A stretch of 41,339 bases of DNA from Acidobacteriaceae bacterium (GTDB lineage: Bacteria > Acidobacteriota > Terriglobia > Terriglobales > Acidobacteriaceae), in the NCBI GenBank assembly GCA_025449575.1, contig JANWJB010000113.1:1-41339 (forward strand), given 5' to 3'. A program made the position numbers and the translations under genes. Below are positions 24,509-32,644 of this stretch, piece after piece. The notes beneath the pieces were generated by a model that had not been told where the DNA came from, did no database searches, and saw only the letters and a list, made by a program, of their open reading frames with translations. How positions within the stretch are numbered: the first letter of the stretch is position 1; each line of letters opens with the position of its first letter.

Positions 24509-25341
24509 GCCGGTTCTCCCGCTCCGGGCTCCACTGCTTTGGGGGCCGGCCTCGGCGTCTGACCGGAGGGCGTCATATCGTGCAGGCCGCCCATTTTGTT
24601 GAAGAGAGTCATCATCTCCAAAGGCAGCGGGAAGACGATCGTTGTGTTCTTTTCAACTCCGATATCGGTGAGCGTCTGCAGGTAGCGGAGCTGAAGGGTC
24701 ATCGGCTGGGTCGCCAGGAGGGCGGCTGCGTCCACCAGTTTTTGCGCCGCGCTGTACTCGCCCTCTGCGTGGATCACCTTGGCGCGCTTTTCGCGCTCGG
24801 CCTCCGCCTGTTTCGCCATGGCTCTTAGCATCGACTCCGGCAGATCGACCTGCTTGACCTCAACGTTGACCACCTTCACGCCCCAGGGGGCGGTGTGCTG
24901 GTCAATGATGGTCTGAATCCTCTGATTCAGTGCTTCCCGGTGCGAGAGCAGTTCGTCCAACTCGACTTCGCCCAACACCGAGCGCAACGTGGTCTGCGCA
25001 AATTGCGAGGTCTGGTAGACGTAGTTCATCACCTCGATGACGGCGCGCGACGGATCGATGACCCGCAGGGTGATCACCGCGTTCACCTTGAGAGTTACAT
25101 TGTCGCGGGTGATGATGTCCTGCGGAGGCACTTCGAGAACTTCCTGGCGCAGGGAGACGCGAACCATCTGGTCGAAGGGGCGGAAGATCAGGATAATTCC
25201 GGGACCCTTGGGAGCGGGCAGCACCCGGCCCAGGCGGAAGACCACTCCGCGCTCATACTCTCTCAGGATCTTGATGGAGTTCAGCAGATAGAGAATGACA
25301 ACGGCGATAACAATCAATCCGGGAACGCCAACACCCGCCAT
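24505..25341 (-). CDS. Slipin (stomatin/prohibitin-like SPFH protein)
   Basis: A 278-residue protein: one N-terminal membrane helix (about residues 5-22), then the SPFH domain with [39 protein letters not shown] and [19 protein letters not shown], and a helical region with an [20 protein letters not shown] stretch typical of slipins. It oligomerises in the inner membrane and is usually the target or partner of the NfeD protease encoded next to it; that pair is seen here in the conserved order. GAGG precedes the ATG. Confidence 0.95.
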   Translation of the reverse strand: MAGVGVPGLIVIAVVILYLLNSIKILREYERGVVFRLGRVLPAPKGPGIILIFRPFDQMVRVSLRQEVLEVPPQDIITRDNVTLKVNAVITLRVIDPSRAVIEVMNYVYQTSQFAQTTLRSVLGEVELDELLSHREALNQRIQTIIDQHTAPWGVKVVNVEVKQVDLPESMLRAMAKQAEAEREKRAKVIHAEGEYSAAQKLVDAAALLATQPMTLQLRYLQTLTDIGVEKNTTIVFPLPLEMMTLFNKMGGLHDMTPSGQTPRPAPKAVEPGAGEPA

Positions 25342-25405
25342 GTGGAGCCTCGCTCAGCAGGGATTGTACCTCACCCAAGCGGCAATGCAGCCGGTCCTGC
25401 AACTT

Positions 25406-26701
25406 CTAGGGAATCCGCTCGACCAACAGCGTCAGATCGCGGAGCCCCAGCACGCGAACCCGCTCGCCGCGCGAGGCGGGAGTGCGCGATTCGGCCTGCC
25501 AGATCTCGCCGTTAAGCATCACTTGGCCTTCCGGAGAGAGGGGCTGCATGACCACGGCAATTTGACCCACCAGCGCCGGGCCGCCCATCTTAAGCTTGTT
25601 GTGGCGCGCGCGGACAGCCAGCCGCACCAGCACGGCGGTGATCACCCCGAAGCTACCACCCAAGGCTAGCGCGGTTCCCAGGTGAACTCGCATTTCGGGG
25701 ATTGGCCCCTGCACCAGGGTCAGCGTTCCGAAAACCAGGCAGACCACTCCGGCGGCGGCGAGGATTCCGTGGGCGGCGAATTTGGCCTCCAAAAACAAGA
25801 GGACGAATGCCGCCAAAATCAAAAAGGCCGAGGTGTAGCGGACCGGGAGCTGGTTCAAGGAGAAGAGCGCGAGCAGCACCAGGATGGTGCCCAAAGCGCC
25901 GGGCACAATGGTACCGGGCGCATGAAACTCCAAATAGATCAGCAAGCCCCCGACTACGAGGATCAGGACCGCCAAGTTGGGATCGGTGAGGCGGTCCAGA
26001 ATCTTTTCGCGCAGAGTGGGATTTATCGCGACGACGGCGGCGCTGCGCGTATGCAGAACGACTTTTCCGCCATCGAGCCGGTTGATCGTCCGTCCGTCGA
26101 GGGTGTCGAGCAAAGCGGTCCGATTGGGAGAGATCAGGTCGATCAGGCCCAACTGCAGGGCCTCGCGGTCGCTATAGGACTTGGATTGGCGCACCGCGGC
26201 CTCCGCCGCCGCGACATTGCGTCCCCGCCGGGAGACGTAGGAGCGCAGAAACGCCGAGGCGTCATTCTCCAGCTTCTGCTTCATGGTGTCGCCGATCTTC
26301 GCCCCTTCGACGACCGGGTGCGCCGCTCCGGCATTGGTGCCGGGGGCCATGGCTGCGACGTCGGCCGCTTCCAGGATGAAGAATCCGGCGGAGCCCGCGC
26401 GGCTTCCTGAAGGAGTCACATACACGATGACGGGAACAGGAGAAGCCAGGATGGCGCCCACCATCTGCCGCATCGAATCCAGCAGGCCGCCGGGCGTATT
26501 CATCTCGATCATGACAGCACTGGCGTGCTGCTGGTTGGCCACGGCGAGCCCTCGCTCCAGATAATCGCGGCTTATGGGCTGCACGGTGTCGTCGAACTGA
26601 AGGACGATGACCTTGGGCGCCTTTTGCTGCGCCCATCCGGCAGGGGGCCAGCAGGCCGCCAGCAGGAAGATACAGAACGCAATTCCGCGCCACGCTTTCA
26701 A
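25406..26701 (-). CDS. NfeD family membrane serine protease
   Basis: A 431-residue protein of the long NfeD type: signal peptide (1-24), a ClpP-class periplasmic protease domain (about 30-215) with the catalytic-serine region PSGSRAGSAGFF, then four membrane helices (about 225-350) and a C-terminal OB-fold NfeD domain. Long NfeD proteins cleave the C-terminus of stomatin/slipin partners (established for Pyrococcus horikoshii). The start is TTG at 26701, with AGGGA seven bases before it; no nearby in-frame ATG precedes the signal peptide. The slipin gene follows by 64 bp. Confidence 0.92.
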   Translation of the reverse strand: MKAWRGIAFCIFLLAACWPPAGWAQQKAPKVIVLQFDDTVQPISRDYLERGLAVANQQHASAVMIEMNTPGGLLDSMRQMVGAILASPVPVIVYVTPSGSRAGSAGFFILEAADVAAMAPGTNAGAAHPVVEGAKIGDTMKQKLENDASAFLRSYVSRRGRNVAAAEAAVRQSKSYSDREALQLGLIDLISPNRTALLDTLDGRTINRLDGGKVVLHTRSAAVVAINPTLREKILDRLTDPNLAVLILVVGGLLIYLEFHAPGTIVPGALGTILVLLALFSLNQLPVRYTSAFLILAAFVLLFLEAKFAAHGILAAAGVVCLVFGTLTLVQGPIPEMRVHLGTALALGGSFGVITAVLVRLAVRARHNKLKMGGPALVGQIAVVMQPLSPEGQVMLNGEIWQAESRTPASRGERVRVLGLRDLTLLVERIP

Positions 26702-26763
26702 TGGGCTTCCCTCATCCGCTGTGGACCGCCGGATTTCCCTGGAGATGGTGCTGGATAGGAATT

Positions 26764-28491
26764 CTACGGAATTTGCCGGCCGCGTGCTTGCAATTGCTGG
26801 CGCAGTTGGACCGCTTCGGCGTTCTGCGGCTCCAAAGCGAGGGCGTGGCTCACGCTCTCAGCAGCCTGGGGCAACTGATTCGCAGCCATATCGAGGCGGG
26901 CGAGAACCAGATAGGCAGTGATGTTCGGCTGCAGCGCGAGAGAGCGCTCGGCTTCTTTGCGGGCGTTGGCTGCGTCGCCGCCTCGCTCGCGAACGGCAGC
27001 GAGTCCTGCGTGCGCGGCCGCGTTGCGGCCGTCGAGCGCCAGCGCCGCCTGGAACTCCCGCTCGGCCTCCAGAATCAATCCCTGGTAGAGAAAGCGCGTG
27101 CCCTCATCGGTCAGCTTCGCCGCATGCTCCGCCGGCGGCAAGTGGGCAAGACTCTGGGCTTGGAGCTGCTCCATCTCAAGAGCGGCTTGCCGGAAGGCGG
27201 CTTCATTGAAGGAGCGCTTTACCCGCTCCAGCGGCGCGGTGGGGTCTGCGGCCGGGGCCGCGCCGCTGGGCGCGGCAACAAGGCTCTTTTGCGGCGAGTG
27301 GGAAGAAATCATGTGAGCCTGGCGGGCGCGCAGAGCGGCTGCAAATTCCCGCGCCTCGGCGTCTTGCGAACGCAGCTTCAACGCTTGCGTCACCGCGGCC
27401 AGCGCCCCGGCTACATCGTTGTTATGGTTCAGGGCGACCGCCAGGTTGAACTGGTAATCGGCATCGGTCGGATCCGCGGCGGCTGCTTGACGGAAGAAGC
27501 TGACGGCGTCCAACCCGCGGCGGCTGGCGGCAACTCCTTCATCGTTGACCACCTCGGGCAAGGGCAATTGCCGGCTCACGAAGGCGAAGGCGTCTTCCGA
27601 CTTCTCATAGGCGCCGGTGTACAAGTAGGCCAGGCCGCGATAAAAGTCCGCCTCGCGCGCGTTGACGGCGTTGGTAGGCAGCCGGCCTAGCGTAACCGCG
27701 GCGAGATCGTACTGCTGATTGGAAAAGTACGCCATGCCCAGCGCAAAGAGCGCCGGCGCATATTTCGGGTCCAACCGCACGGCCTGTTTCAAGCGAGTGA
27801 TGGAGTCTTCTAGGCCGATAGCATCCACGCCGCGGACATAGCTCTCAAAGGCACTGACCTTCAGGTTGGGGTCGGCGGCGAGAAACGTATTGAGCGATAC
27901 GGAAAAGTGAGGGCTGAGCCGGCCGGCCAACTGCCAAGCCAGCGTATTGAGCGCCTCCAGCAGGTCCGGCATATTGGCTTCCTCCACCAGTGGCGGGGAC
28001 AGGTGCAGGGTAGCCATGTTGAGAACCTGAGCGCTGACCTTGAAGCGCTTGCCGGAAGTGGAGAAGGAGCCAACGACGACGTCGTCGGCATCCAGCGTTT
28101 GCGCCAGTCGGATGGCGCTGGCTCGGGAGGGCTGGAAAGAGATCGGCAGACCCAGGTGATCCAGCGCATAGAGCAGGTCATTCCGGCGAATAGGCATGAA
28201 TCCGGCCGAGGCGAGGCGCCGATTGACGATTTCCGGGACGGCATCGCCGATCCAGTCCAGATCGGCCAGCCCGGAGTCGTTCTCAAAGGGGAGCACCAGC
28301 AGCAACCGTTCCTGCAATGGCTTGGAGTCGGGCGCAGGAGTTGCGGCGGATGAAGAGGGGGGCTGGGGTTGTGCCGATTCTGCCGGACCCGACGCAGGCG
28401 GGGCGGCGAGCGCGGAGCCGCCGGGAAGAAGCGCTGCCGCCAACACAAGAAAGCCCAGGAGCGGAAGCCGGATTTTGAAAAGCGAGAACAC
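26764..28491 (-). CDS. Exported TPR-repeat protein with TolB/FlgO-like N-terminal domain
   Basis: A 575-residue protein. A signal peptide (1-29) and a Pro/Ser-rich spacer precede an alpha/beta domain (about 62-190; LLLVLPFENDSGLADLDWIG, VPEIVNRRLASAG) of the type found in CsgG/FlgO/TolB-N-like periplasmic proteins. From about residue 215 tetratricopeptide units follow (LKQAVRLDPKYAPALFALGMAY, FNLAVALNHNNDVAGALAAV, EFQAALALDGRNAAAHAGL). It is probably a periplasmic scaffold. The start is GTG; it follows the glycosyltransferase stop by nine bases and has its own TATAAT overlapping that stop. Confidence 0.85.
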   Translation of the reverse strand: MFSLFKIRLPLLGFLVLAAALLPGGSALAAPPASGPAESAQPQPPSSSAATPAPDSKPLQERLLLVLPFENDSGLADLDWIGDAVPEIVNRRLASAGFMPIRRNDLLYALDHLGLPISFQPSRASAIRLAQTLDADDVVVGSFSTSGKRFKVSAQVLNMATLHLSPPLVEEANMPDLLEALNTLAWQLAGRLSPHFSVSLNTFLAADPNLKVSAFESYVRGVDAIGLEDSITRLKQAVRLDPKYAPALFALGMAYFSNQQYDLAAVTLGRLPTNAVNAREADFYRGLAYLYTGAYEKSEDAFAFVSRQLPLPEVVNDEGVAASRRGLDAVSFFRQAAAADPTDADYQFNLAVALNHNNDVAGALAAVTQALKLRSQDAEAREFAAALRARQAHMISSHSPQKSLVAAPSGAAPAADPTAPLERVKRSFNEAAFRQAALEMEQLQAQSLAHLPPAEHAAKLTDEGTRFLYQGLILEAEREFQAALALDGRNAAAHAGLAAVRERGGDAANARKEAERSLALQPNITAYLVLARLDMAANQLPQAAESVSHALALEPQNAEAVQLRQQLQARGRQIP

Positions 28492-28499
28492 CTCAGGCG

Positions 28500-28505
28500 A
28501 TTATA
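28500..28505 (-). promoter_or_regulatory. -10 box of the TPR gene overlapping the upstream stop codon
   Basis: On the reverse strand TATAAT (28505-28500) ends eight bases before the GTG at 28491, and the glycosyltransferase TAA (28503-28501) lies inside it. A leaderless transcript is likely. There is no good -35 at 16-18 bp, and no Shine-Dalgarno before the GTG. Confidence 0.45.
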
Positions 28506-30213
28506 GTGGCGGTTCTTTCGTCAGGCGCCGGCGGGCGCCGACGTCTGCTTCCTGTGCCCGATTCAGATGCAGTACGGCCGCCCACTCGCCGTTGCGCTCG
28601 GCGCGCCAAATCACCCGGCCATCGAGTAGCCGGGCGATGGCTGGCGGCTCCAAGTCGCGATGAAAATCGAAAAACCGCTTGTCCAGCGCCTCATTGCGCA
28701 TGCCGAGGCTCAACCATTGCCGGGGGGGATTGTACTTGGTGGAGAAGGCTAGACAGACGGTGAAGTTCTTCGTGGAAGCTGCCGCTTGCTGGATGGCAGA
28801 CAGGGAGAAGTTTTCGATCGCCACTACCGGAAATGGCTTGCGGACATAACCCAGCTCCGGTTTCGTCAACTCGTCGGTGGCCGGCCAGGCGGTAAGCACC
28901 GTGCTTCCGCCGTCGCGGACGACGATTTGCCGAATGGCCTGCTGTTGCAGGCGGACCACATCGACATAGCTCAGATTGTCTTCAGGGGCGAATTTGTAAG
29001 GAGGATTGATCACGAGCCCGATCAGGAAGGCGGCGGCGGAGAGTGCGATCAGCGCGGGCCAGTAGGGAACGCGGCGGCGCATGGTGGTAACGCAGAGAAG
29101 GAGAACAAGAGGATAGAGGGGAAGCAGGTACCGGGTGAGCAGCGCTCCTCCAACGACAGAGAAGAAGAGAAGATTGGCCGCCAGAACGACATAAAGAATT
29201 GCACGCTCGGAACGGGGGACGCTAGGCCGCGAGCTGCCATCACGCTCCAGCAAGGGCAGCAGCAGCAGAGCGCCGAGCGCGCAGAGCACAGGGACGAACA
29301 TGTTCATATGCGCGGCGATCTGCAAAATGCGATGCGCCAGTGCCAGCAAGATGCGCAGCGGAGAGAGGGTGGAGATGGCGTTATAGTGCAGATATTGCGG
29401 ATTGCCGAAAAGGTATCCGGTGCGGTAGCGATAATAACCGAACCAGGCGGCGAGCGGCAGAACCGGCACAAGCAGGATGAGGCACAGGCGGAAGTGTGGG
29501 CGCCGCCGTTCAGCGCCGGCAGAGAATGACCTCCAGCCCTCCCAAATAGCGAGCGCCACCGGGGTCACGATGGCAGTCTCTTTCGAGAGAGCGGCCAGCG
29601 TGAAGCAGATGGCGGCGGAGACCGCCGGAGTTCCCCGCGAAGGCTCGCCGTCGATTTTGCGCAGCACGGCAAAAACGAAGACCAATCCCCAAAGCGTGCC
29701 TGCGGCGGCAATCATGTCCGCATGCGCCAGCGTACTCTGTGCAAACCAGACTGGGTAGAGCAGGGTCAGCAACGTGACGGCGGCCGCGACTTGCGGACGC
29801 CTGGTCAGCATGCGGCTGAGTTGATAGACGCCGAGGAGCGCCAGCGCGGCAATCAGACACATCGCCACCCGTGTGACTGCAGGCATGAATCCCGAGGCCT
29901 TCCACCACAGAGCCAGGTAAATGGAGAGGAGCGGCGGGTGCCCGTTGGCCAGAGTGGTGGAGGGAATCAGGGCGCCTGTACGAAAGAAGTCATAGGCGGC
30001 AGGGATATAGTAGCCAGCCTCATCCCAGTAGTAAGGCAGCCGCAACAGCATGATGTGCGAGAGATAAACTCCGACGAATAGCAGCGGGAAGACCGCCCAG
30101 AGGGGCAATGGCCGATCCAGCCGCGGCTCCAGCGGCGCCCGGGATTTCGACAAATCGGACAACCGAATCCGTTCCCTCAGTCCTGCAAAGCGAGGCGCAT
30201 GGCCCCTACGCAT
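28501..30213 (-). CDS. Membrane glycosyltransferase, PMT/ArnT-like (GT39/GT83 family)
   Basis: A 570-residue protein with about 11 membrane helices. The first periplasmic loop holds YYWDEAGYYIPAAYDFF, the Asp-Glu pair being the catalytic signature of the GT-C superfamily, followed by NGHPPLLSIYLALWW, typical of dolichol-phosphate-mannose-type or ArnT-like enzymes. It should transfer a sugar from a lipid-phosphate donor to a periplasmic target; donor and acceptor are unknown. The soluble C-terminal part (about 440-570) is probably periplasmic. The ATG has no clear Shine-Dalgarno. It precedes the TPR gene and follows the DUF3467 gene by 25 bp. Confidence 0.87.
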   Translation of the reverse strand: MRRGHAPRFAGLRERIRLSDLSKSRAPLEPRLDRPLPLWAVFPLLFVGVYLSHIMLLRLPYYWDEAGYYIPAAYDFFRTGALIPSTTLANGHPPLLSIYLALWWKASGFMPAVTRVAMCLIAALALLGVYQLSRMLTRRPQVAAAVTLLTLLYPVWFAQSTLAHADMIAAAGTLWGLVFVFAVLRKIDGEPSRGTPAVSAAICFTLAALSKETAIVTPVALAIWEGWRSFSAGAERRRPHFRLCLILLVPVLPLAAWFGYYRYRTGYLFGNPQYLHYNAISTLSPLRILLALAHRILQIAAHMNMFVPVLCALGALLLLPLLERDGSSRPSVPRSERAILYVVLAANLLFFSVVGGALLTRYLLPLYPLVLLLCVTTMRRRVPYWPALIALSAAAFLIGLVINPPYKFAPEDNLSYVDVVRLQQQAIRQIVVRDGGSTVLTAWPATDELTKPELGYVRKPFPVVAIENFSLSAIQQAAASTKNFTVCLAFSTKYNPPRQWLSLGMRNEALDKRFFDFHRDLEPPAIARLLDGRVIWRAERNGEWAAVLHLNRAQEADVGARRRLTKEPPL

Positions 30214-30238
30214 TCAGGAAGCATTGCGCAGTGAATCT

Positions 30239-30541
30239 TTAATGGATTGGCCCTGCCGGAGCCGGGCTCCTCGGCTCAAGCGCGATGTGCCCGAAGGTCT
30301 GCTCATACTGCGCCAGATTTTGTCCGAGAACGTTCCATAGCGCCTTGGCCTGCTGCGGACTCAAATAGATGCTTTGGAAGGTCTGGATCGTAACCTGTTC
30401 GGCGTTGTCCGAGTGGGCTGTTCCGAAGCTCAGCCGAAAGTCCCAGACACTGATCTGAATTTGGACGCTGTTCGCATAGCCCTCGCGGTACTCAGGGGTA
30501 AGCGCTAAGTTTACTTTGGGTTGTGGCGGGTGCTGACTCAT
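30239..30541 (-). CDS. DUF3467 protein
   Basis: A 100-residue protein matching the DUF3467 pattern: YREGYANSVQIQISVWDFRLSFG, an acid-rich turn, then IYLSPQQAKALWNVLGQNLAQYEQTFG. The function of the family is unknown. It has no signal peptide and should be cytoplasmic. AGGGA lies directly before the ATG. It heads the minus-strand run with the glycosyltransferase, TPR protein, NfeD, slipin and SPOR protein; co-transcription is inferred from spacing. Confidence 0.85.
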   Translation of the reverse strand: MSQHPPQPKVNLALTPEYREGYANSVQIQISVWDFRLSFGTAHSDNAEQVTIQTFQSIYLSPQQAKALWNVLGQNLAQYEQTFGHIALEPRSPAPAGPIH

Positions 30542-30662
30542 GGTCCCTATAGACTACAAGGTATTACACTCACGCTGTTTCCTCGCCAGCGGTCTGGATG
30601 ATAGCCGCCAGATACGGATGCCGCGTGGCGAGCGGTCGCTGTGGGCAGTCGGCTGCTTATGC

Positions 30663-32552
30663 TTATTTCTCAAGGAGTGCGGGAAGGTTGTCGACCTTTT
30701 GTTTGGGCGGCGCGCCCGCCTGCGACACGGCTTGGCTCAGGGTAGTCCAGACCTGCTTTTGTTCAGATGCCCCGATTTCCCTCGCTGCTTCGGTTGGGTT
30801 GCCCGCATAATTCCATAAGCCGATGAGGATTTCCGGCCGGGGTTGGAGACCGCTTAGTTTCCGGTAGGCGGCTCGCGCGGAAGAGAGAGCAAAAGGCGGG
30901 AGTGCTGACAGGATGACGACCCCCGGTTTCGCTCGTTCAACCTCCTTCACTATTGCGTCCGCGCCACGCTCGGAGATTGCTTGCGCATAGTGGCCGGCTC
31001 GTTCCAGCAACTGCGCAAGCATGACTGCGGCGATCTCATCGGCTTCATCACGGACGGGGATACACAGTACGGTTCTCGGGATAATTTGCGGCCGCGCCGG
31101 GCCTGGCGCCGCTTCCTCAGTGCTCGACTCAGCGTTTGCCGCGCTTTCTGCCGATGCCGCCGGCTCTCCGTCCCGCTGGTTGGCGTGAAGCCCTAATTCG
31201 TCTACCAGCTCCCGCGTCGTTTGGTAAACGAAGCTTACCGTATCGTCATCGAGATTGTTCCGATGGCGGTCCTGTTCACCCAGTTCCAACGCGGGGATCA
31301 ATACTGAGTCGTAGAGGTCCTCAAGAGGCTTTTCCTTGAGATAAGCGTCGAGCACCATGGCCGCCTCGCGCTGGTCACCGGCGAGCAGGCGCTGATAGTA
31401 CTGGGCGTATGGTTGCAGCACCGGCTGATCGCCGAGAAGAAATCTCAGAAATCTGAGGCTGGGCACATGCTCACCCAGAATGACCAAGCAGACCGTCAGA
31501 GGTACCGATAATATCAGGCCAATGGGACCCCAGATGAGGGTCCAGAAAACCGCCGCTACCAGAATTGCGAACGGAGAGACACCGGTGTGTTTTCCATAAA
31601 GCCAGGGCTCAATGTAATTGGCCGTCACGACTTCTACACACAAGAAGATCCCCATGACGATCAATGCCTGCCGCCAGCCGGGAAAGACGGCGAGCGATAG
31701 CGCAATGGGCAGGAGGGCGGAGATGGGGGCGCCAATGTAGGGAATAAAGCGCAGCAGGACTGTGAGCGTGCCAAACAGCCATGCATGAGGCAGTCCGAGG
31801 AAATACAAGGCTAGGAAGATGGTCAAGCCATAGGTCGCATTCACCGCCAACAGCAGGCTGAAGTAGCGTGCGATCCGGGCGCTCGCCTCGTTCATCGCTT
31901 GCGTCTTCAGATGCAGCTCGCCCTTTCCGGTCAGGCGGAGCAGGCGGTTTCTGAGGTCTTCCCGCTGCAAGAGGATAAAAAAGGTGAAAACCACCACCAA
32001 TAAGGTTTCTAACAGCACTTGCAGAACGCCATGCAAGCTGTTCAACGCGCCGATCCCCGGAGATGGAATGCCCTTCACCAACACGGGCCTCTCGGGGGAT
32101 GAGCCCAAAGGTTCGGCGGGGGACTTTCGGGCCTCGGAGGGGCCGGAGAGACCAACTTCGCGACCCAGAGCTTCCAACTCTCCCTCGATACGGGAGACGG
32201 AGCTTGATTGTGTCTTGTGGATTTCAGCGACCTTGGCGGCGATGTTGGATTTATATAAAGGAAGTCGCTCGGTGATCTGCAGCAATTGGGAGGCAACGCC
32301 CGAGGTAATTGCAATCACAATCGCAAAGACTGCAACTAACACCAGGATGATGGCAGGGATACGAGGCACCCTCCTTCTTTCCAGCCATTGGACGGCCGGA
32401 GAAACCAGAAAGGCGAAGAGGATCGCCAGAGCTAGCGGAAGAATAACGACTTTCGCCAAATACAAGACGGCAATTGCGACCGCCGCTACGACGATCGTCA
32501 AGAGCCGTGAAATATCGCGCGATGACGGAGAACGTGCCAAATTGAAGCGCAC
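30663..32552 (-). CDS. AI-2E family transporter with C-terminal B12-binding-like domain
   Basis: A 629-residue protein. Residues about 10-390 form the AI-2E/PerM permease domain: an N-terminal helix pair, a loop region with LGREVGLSG, then seven or more helices including YFLGLPHAWLFGTLTVLLRFIPYIGAPIS and VSPFAILVAAVFWTLIWGPIG, both family landmarks. About 100 residues of cytoplasmic linker follow. Residues 493-610 (RTVLCIPVRDEADEIAAVML, AQLLERAGHYAQAI, KPGVVILSALPP) look like a cobalamin-binding Rossmann-type domain, but the DxHxxG motif is replaced by DEADEI, with no histidine. The start is GTG; no better start is seen. The transported substrate is unknown despite the family name. Confidence 0.88.
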   Translation of the reverse strand: MRFNLARSPSSRDISRLLTIVVAAVAIAVLYLAKVVILPLALAILFAFLVSPAVQWLERRRVPRIPAIILVLVAVFAIVIAITSGVASQLLQITERLPLYKSNIAAKVAEIHKTQSSSVSRIEGELEALGREVGLSGPSEARKSPAEPLGSSPERPVLVKGIPSPGIGALNSLHGVLQVLLETLLVVVFTFFILLQREDLRNRLLRLTGKGELHLKTQAMNEASARIARYFSLLLAVNATYGLTIFLALYFLGLPHAWLFGTLTVLLRFIPYIGAPISALLPIALSLAVFPGWRQALIVMGIFLCVEVVTANYIEPWLYGKHTGVSPFAILVAAVFWTLIWGPIGLILSVPLTVCLVILGEHVPSLRFLRFLLGDQPVLQPYAQYYQRLLAGDQREAAMVLDAYLKEKPLEDLYDSVLIPALELGEQDRHRNNLDDDTVSFVYQTTRELVDELGLHANQRDGEPAASAESAANAESSTEEAAPGPARPQIIPRTVLCIPVRDEADEIAAVMLAQLLERAGHYAQAISERGADAIVKEVERAKPGVVILSALPPFALSSARAAYRKLSGLQPRPEILIGLWNYAGNPTEAAREIGASEQKQVWTTLSQAVSQAGAPPKQKVDNLPALLEK

Positions 32553-32644
32553 CTTGAAGAGCTACGCGTTGCAAATTGGATGCAGTGCAGGCGGAAAAGG
32601 GAGATGCGCAGGCGGGCGAGGAACGCCGTAGATCTCCTTTGCGG

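Noticed and set aside
26701-27690. 329-codon plus-strand frame opposite the TPR gene
   Set aside because: The opposite strand carries clear tetratricopeptide units; this frame has no motif and starts in the NfeD gene leader.
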